This document shows positions 6,600 to 9,645 of a stretch of DNA of 9,645 nt, one piece after another. The stretch lies in assembly GCA_036381835.1 (NCBI GenBank), contig DASVCA010000065.1:1-9645 (forward strand), given 5' to 3'. This DNA is from DASULK01 sp036381835. Lineage in GTDB: Bacteria > Actinomycetota > Actinomycetes > Mycobacteriales > Micromonosporaceae. The translations under genes and the position numbers were made by a program. Position 1 is the first letter of the stretch; each line of letters opens with the position of its first letter. The notes under the pieces are model-generated. The model saw only the letters and a list, made by a program, of their open reading frames with translations. It did no database searches and was not told where the DNA came from.

Positions 6600-8003
6600 A
6601 TGGCGAAGGGCACGGACCGACAGGAAGTTCGACGGATGATCAATCCGGTGCTGCGTCCGCTCGCCTGGTCCGCGCTGCTCAGCGCCGCCGTTGCGGTCGC
6701 CTTCGCGAGCCCCGGCCACGCCGACCCGACCAGGACTCCCGATCCCGGGGTACGCCCGGCACCCGCCGGACCGCTGACCCTGCCCGGTGCGGCCCCGACC
6801 GCGCCGCCGCCCCCCGCCACGATCCCGCCGGAGAGCCTGCTCTCCGGCCCGCTCGCGACCAAGATCTATCAGAAGGAGGTCGAACTCGCACGGGTCGGCG
6901 ACCAGGAGATGACGCTGCGGCAGGAGCACGCCATCGTGGTCGCGGAGCGGGACAACGCGGAGAACGAGTGGAAGGCGGCCCGCCAAGCCCTGGCCGAGGC
7001 GCGGCGGTTGGCGGAGGCGGCTGCCGCTGAAGCGCTGAAGGACGCCGCCGCGCTGCCGCCCGGCAAGTTCGGGTCGGATCTACACGGTTTGAGCCTGCTC
7101 AGCCGCCTGCAACGGGGCGATCTGCCGCCGGCCACGACCATTGAGGCCAACCGAAGCGTCGCCGAGGCGCAGACCGCGGAACAGACCGCCCAGGAGGCGT
7201 TCCGCTCCGCCGACACGCGGGCCCGGGAGTTGGAAACGCAGATCGCGGCACTGGACACCACCCGCCGCCGCCTCGAAGCGGAGCTGCGCAAGCTCAAGGA
7301 GGAGAACCAGGAACAGCTCGCGGCGATCGAGCGGGAGCAGGAAGCCCTCGACCAACGGCTCGGATCCCGGTATCTGAATGCCGCGAGCGTCGCGGGCAAG
7401 GTCGCGCACCCCAAGGCGGTGAAAGCGGTCGAGTATGCACTCCAGCAGCTCGGCGACCCGTACGAGTGGGCGGCGGAGGGGCCGGACCGGTTCGACTGCT
7501 CCGGTCTGATGTGGGCCGCCTACCGTTCGGTCGGCTACCGGCTGCCTCGGGTCGCCAAGGACCAGTACTACGCGACGCGGGGGAAGACGGTCGATCGCTC
7601 GGCGCTGCTCCCCGGCGACCTCATCTTCTTCGCGTCGGACCACAGCTGGACGAGCATCTACCACGTCGCCATGTACATCGGCGGGGGCAAGATGGTGGAG
7701 GCGCCGAGGACCGGTGACGTCGTGAAAGTCTCGACCGTCCGCTGGTCCCGGTTCTACGCCGCCACCCGGATCTTCGATGCCGTACCGGCCCCGTCGACGA
7801 GCCCGAGCGCCTCGCCCAGCCCCAGCCCGAGTCCCAGCCCGAGCACCTCGCCGAGCCCCTCGCCCAGCCCCAGCCCGAGTCCCAGCGGGTCTGCCTCCGA
7901 ACCGGGCAACGTCAAGCCGGCACCGTTGCCGACCGTGCCCGGCAACCACGGCCCCGTCCCGGTCAGTCCCTCCTCCGACTCGCCATCCACCACCGCGGAG
8001 TAA
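6600..8003 (+). CDS. Secreted NlpC/P60 peptidoglycan endopeptidase with coiled coil and Ser-Pro tail
   Basis: This 467-residue exported protein probably cuts peptide stems of peptidoglycan, like mycobacterial RipA. The signal peptide has a hydrophobic core at about 20-36 and GHA cleavage near residue 41. A Pro/Ala linker follows, then a long charged coiled coil (about 85-255, for example ETQIAALDTTRRRLEAELRK). The NlpC/P60 domain covers about 270-395. Its catalytic residues are Cys300 in RFDCSGLMW, His355 in YHVAMYIGGG and Glu367 in MVEAPRTG, with the same 12-residue His-Glu spacing as RipA. The coiled coil may hold the domain inactive or bind a divisome partner, as in RipA-type proteins (inference). 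The tail from about 398 is Ser-Pro repeats, probably wall-spanning. GGGGA lies 5 nt before the ATG at 6600; an in-frame ATG at 6636 would give a more usual signal peptide length. Domain call is secure. Confidence 0.93.
   Translation: MAKGTDRQEVRRMINPVLRPLAWSALLSAAVAVAFASPGHADPTRTPDPGVRPAPAGPLTLPGAAPTAPPPPATIPPESLLSGPLATKIYQKEVELARVGDQEMTLRQEHAIVVAERDNAENEWKAARQALAEARRLAEAAAAEALKDAAALPPGKFGSDLHGLSLLSRLQRGDLPPATTIEANRSVAEAQTAEQTAQEAFRSADTRARELETQIAALDTTRRRLEAELRKLKEENQEQLAAIEREQEALDQRLGSRYLNAASVAGKVAHPKAVKAVEYALQQLGDPYEWAAEGPDRFDCSGLMWAAYRSVGYRLPRVAKDQYYATRGKTVDRSALLPGDLIFFASDHSWTSIYHVAMYIGGGKMVEAPRTGDVVKVSTVRWSRFYAATRIFDAVPAPSTSPSASPSPSPSPSPSTSPSPSPSPSPSPSGSASEPGNVKPAPLPTVPGNHGPVPVSPSSDSPSTTAE
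7810..7886 (+). repeat. Imperfect tandem repeat coding the Ser-Pro tail
   Basis: A 29-base stretch at 7810-7838 recurs exactly at 7858-7886, a 48-bp (16-codon) offset, within a longer run of AGCCC/CCGAGT-like hexamers coding Ser-Pro. The offset keeps the reading frame, so unit gain or loss would change only the tail length of the NlpC/P60 protein. The repeat is directly visible; length variation between strains is inference. Confidence 0.75.
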
Positions 8004-8081
8004 TCCGTCGGCTCCCCCTGCGGTCCATGTCCCCGCTGTGGCACCGTGGGGAAGGCACGTCCGAACCGGATTGGCGTACGT

Positions 8082-8087
8082 GGGAGG
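8082..8087 (+). promoter_or_regulatory. Ribosome binding site deciding the start of the proline-rich gene
   Basis: GGGAGG with a 5-nt spacer to the ATG at 8093 is the best Shine-Dalgarno match in this stretch. It is the main evidence that the plus-strand proline-rich frame, not the antisense glycine-rich frame, is translated. Confidence 0.65.
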
Positions 8088-8092
8088 CGCTG

Positions 8093-8500
8093 ATGGCCGA
8101 GGAGCAGGCTCCGACTACCCCGCCGGACCGACCCCCGCCACCGTTCCCACCGGAGCCGGCCGAACCACCCGCGCCGGCGGAACCGCCCAGCCCCGAGCCG
8201 CCGAGCCCGCCCGGGCCGGGCCCCGCTCCGACACCGTTCCCGGTGCCGCCGCCACCCGCACCGGCCCCGACGCCCTACCCGCCGGTGCCGCCGAGGCCGC
8301 CCGCCCCGCCGCCCGGCCCCAACCCGCAGCCGCCGCCACCGCCCGTACCACCACCGCCACCGCCGGGGCCGAACCCGGTGCCGCCGTTCCCACCGCCGCC
8401 AGCAGGCTCGACGACCACCGTTTGCTGCCCGAGGAAGGGTGCTGGGGCGGTGAAAAGCGACAGGGCAGCTGCGGCGGCGTACACTGGCAAGGATCATTGA
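8093..8500 (+). CDS. Proline-rich low-complexity protein, function unknown
   Basis: This 135-residue frame starts MAEEQAPTTPPDRPPPP and continues as nearly uninterrupted proline-rich sequence to about residue 105, with short acidic PEPAEPP-like units and two copies of GPNP followed by prolines. The last 30 residues are different: GSTTTVCCPRKGAGAV, then a basic, Ala-rich end. There is no signal peptide or membrane segment. The ATG at 8093 is chosen over an upstream ATG at 8027 because GGGAGG (8082-8087) stands 5 nt before it. The gene follows the NlpC/P60 gene by 89 nt on the same strand and might be cotranscribed. The opposite strand reads as a glycine-rich frame with the same wobble positions, so codon bias cannot prove this strand; the ribosome binding site favours it. 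It could be a scaffold with polyproline binding sites, or not translated at all. Confidence 0.58.
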   Translation: MAEEQAPTTPPDRPPPPFPPEPAEPPAPAEPPSPEPPSPPGPGPAPTPFPVPPPPAPAPTPYPPVPPRPPAPPPGPNPQPPPPPVPPPPPPGPNPVPPFPPPPAGSTTTVCCPRKGAGAVKSDRAAAAAYTGKDH

Positions 8501-8503
8501 CCC

Positions 8504-8519
8504 GCGCGGACAGCCGCGC
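8504..8519 (+). terminator. Short GC hairpin after the proline-rich gene, weak terminator candidate
   Basis: GCGCGG, loop ACAG and CCGCGC form a perfect 6-bp stem starting 4 nt after the stop codon at 8498-8500. It has no U-tract. The position suits termination before the helicase gene, but the stem is short and GC-rich hairpins are frequent here. Confidence 0.35.
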
Positions 8520-8587
8520 ACTTGGGCGATCTTGCTGATCATCGGCAGCCGGACGGCGGCCTCATCGTGCGAAGATGCGCCCGCCGG

Positions 8588-8592
8588 AAAGG
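8588..8592 (+). promoter_or_regulatory. Ribosome binding site supporting a TTG start of the helicase
   Basis: GGAAAGG with its core at 8588-8592 lies 6 nt before the TTG at 8599. The first in-frame ATG (8623) has no purine-rich sequence before it, so the TTG is the better start. The same TTGACA is also a perfect -35 hexamer, but no matching -10 box is seen 16-19 nt downstream. Confidence 0.55.
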
Positions 8593-8598
8593 TATCCT

Positions 8599-9645
8599 TT
8601 GACAATTCTTGCCGATCCCAGCATGCTGACGACCGTTTCAACCCGCCCCGTCAACCCGGGCTGGCAGCCGACCCCATCGGCGGACGAGGTCCGCGACTTC
8701 TCCTCCTTCGGCCTGCCCGACGCGCTCGTACGCGCACTCGCCCGCCAGGGCATCACCACACCCTTCGAGATTCAACGGGCCACCCTGCCGGACGCCCTCG
8801 CCGGCCGCGACGTGCTGGGCCGGGGGCAGACCGGATCCGGCAAGACCCTGGCCTTCGGCCTACCCGTACTCGCCCGGGTCGCGGCCGGGGGCCGCGCCCG
8901 CCCCCGCCACCCGAAGGCGCTCGTCCTGGTGCCGACTCGGGAACTCGCGATGCAGGTCAGCGACGCACTCCTGCCGCTCGGCAAAGCGTTGCGGGTGTTC
9001 GTCAAGACCGCCGTCGGCGGGGTGCCGTACGACCGCCAGATCGACGCGCTGCGCCGCGGCGTGGAGGTCCTGGTCGCCACGCCGGGACGGCTCGGCGACC
9101 TGATCGCACGCGGCGTCTGCCGTCTCGACGACGTCGAGGTGACGGTGCTCGACGAGGCCGACCAGATGGCCGACATGGGCTTCCTGCCCGAGGTCACCGA
9201 ACTGCTGGCCAAGACTCCGGCCGACGCCCAGCGGCTGCTGTTCTCGGCGACGCTGGACAACGACGTCGCCACGCTGGTCGAGCGGTTCATGACCGACCCG
9301 GTCACACACTCGACGGCCCCGCCCACCGCGTCGGTGGCCACCATGGATCACCACCTGTTCCTGATCCCGCCGAAAGAGAAGTTCGCGGTCACCGCGGCCA
9401 TCGCCGCCCGGCCCGGTCGGACGATGATGTTCGCCCGCACCCAGGTGGGCGTCGATCAGTTGGTCGAACAGCTCGCGGCGGTCGGCGTCCGCGCCGGCGG
9501 ACTGCACGGCGGGAAGAGTCAGCGGGTACGCACCCGCACCCTCGCCGAGTTCCGTGAGGGCCGGGTGAATGTGCTGGTCGCCACAGACGTGGCGGCTCGG
9601 GGAATCCACGTCGACGGGGTCAGCCTCGTCGTGCACATCGACCCG
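8599..9645 (+). CDS. DEAD-box ATP-dependent RNA helicase, C-terminus outside window
   Basis: This is a superfamily 2 helicase that uses ATP to unwind short RNA duplexes or remodel ribonucleoproteins in the cytoplasm. Of the 349 residues present, the N-terminal 30 are a non-conserved extension. The Q motif follows: aromatic residue at FSSFGL and Gln59 in TPFEIQ. Motif I is GQTGSGKT (77-83), Ia PTRELA (112-117), Ib TPGR (161-164), II DEAD (185-188) and III SAT (216-218). In the second RecA domain MMFART (276-281) and ATDVAARGIHVDGV (328-341, motif V) are visible. Motif VI (HRxGRxGR) would come just after the window end, so completeness is unknown. The frame reads through to base 9645. A TTG at 8599 with a good ribosome binding site is the chosen start; the ATG at 8623 is the alternative. 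The specific helicase subfamily (DeaD, RhlE, CshA) cannot be fixed from this part. Confidence 0.95.
   Translation, partial: MTILADPSMLTTVSTRPVNPGWQPTPSADEVRDFSSFGLPDALVRALARQGITTPFEIQRATLPDALAGRDVLGRGQTGSGKTLAFGLPVLARVAAGGRARPRHPKALVLVPTRELAMQVSDALLPLGKALRVFVKTAVGGVPYDRQIDALRRGVEVLVATPGRLGDLIARGVCRLDDVEVTVLDEADQMADMGFLPEVTELLAKTPADAQRLLFSATLDNDVATLVERFMTDPVTHSTAPPTASVATMDHHLFLIPPKEKFAVTAAIAARPGRTMMFARTQVGVDQLVEQLAAVGVRAGGLHGGKSQRVRTRTLAEFREGRVNVLVATDVAARGIHVDGVSLVVHIDP

Noticed and set aside
8275..8490. Minus-strand glycine-rich frame with a signal-peptide-like start.
   Set aside because: It starts only with TTG or GTG, no Shine-Dalgarno sequence precedes it, and it is antisense to a frame with a strong one. 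Kept as a finding about strand ambiguity, not called as a gene.
8599..8604. Perfect -35 hexamer TTGACA.
   Set aside because: No -10-like hexamer occurs 16-19 nt downstream (CATGCT is a poor match), and the TTG is better explained as the helicase start codon after GGAAAGG.
7754..8641. 295-codon minus-strand open frame across the end of the NlpC gene and the proline-rich gene.
   Set aside because: It is Arg/Gly-rich low-complexity sequence antisense to a secure NlpC/P60 coding end, with no recognisable domain.

Overview
The window is GC-rich chromosomal DNA (roughly 70% GC by eye, strong G/C third-position bias) from an actinomycete. Futalosine-pathway menaquinone synthesis (mqnE), several secreted cell-envelope enzymes, a DUF4229 protein and an orphan DivIVA-domain protein fit a filamentous actinomycete. 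Micromonosporaceae (Actinoplanes/Micromonospora-like) is my best guess, from remembered family resemblance rather than any search. I see no rRNA, tRNA, CRISPR array, insertion sequence or phage gene.

Layout. 1-1019 (-): 5' part of a secreted M14 zinc carboxypeptidase, cut by the window edge. 1020-1216: AT-rich divergent promoter region. 1217-2557 (+): secreted C39-like cysteine peptidase, followed by a perfect 17-bp hairpin. 2669-3415 (-): DUF1264/oil-body-associated-protein homologue. 3541-3897 (+): DUF202/YidH-type small membrane protein. 4008-4307 (+): small DivIVA-domain protein. 4373-4675, 4691-5113 and 5215-6384 (all -): transcription runs mqnE, then a four-TM hypothetical protein, then a DUF4229 protein, probably as one operon. 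6600-8003 (+): secreted coiled-coil NlpC/P60 endopeptidase with a Ser-Pro tail. 8093-8500 (+): proline-rich protein. 8599-9645 (+): N-terminal 349 residues of a DEAD-box RNA helicase, cut by the window edge.

How the genes relate. The M14 and C39 enzymes share a 197-bp divergent promoter region and both carry signal peptides, so co-regulated extracellular proteolysis is a reasonable inference. The mqnE cluster links a radical-SAM menaquinone enzyme to two uncharacterised membrane proteins. The NlpC/P60 protein is probably a peptidoglycan hydrolase acting outside the membrane. The remaining genes look like independent single-gene units.

I do not see a clear new multi-gene system. The better leads are the divergent protease promoter with a palindrome in one promoter spacer, the membrane genes linked to mqnE (with a protein-like in-frame stretch after the mqnE stop that ends in an ATGA junction), the bacterial DUF1264 protein, and the proline-rich gene whose antisense reads as a glycine-rich protein with the same wobble positions. 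No gene-free stretch exceeds 300 bases; the longest are 6385-6599 and 1020-1216.
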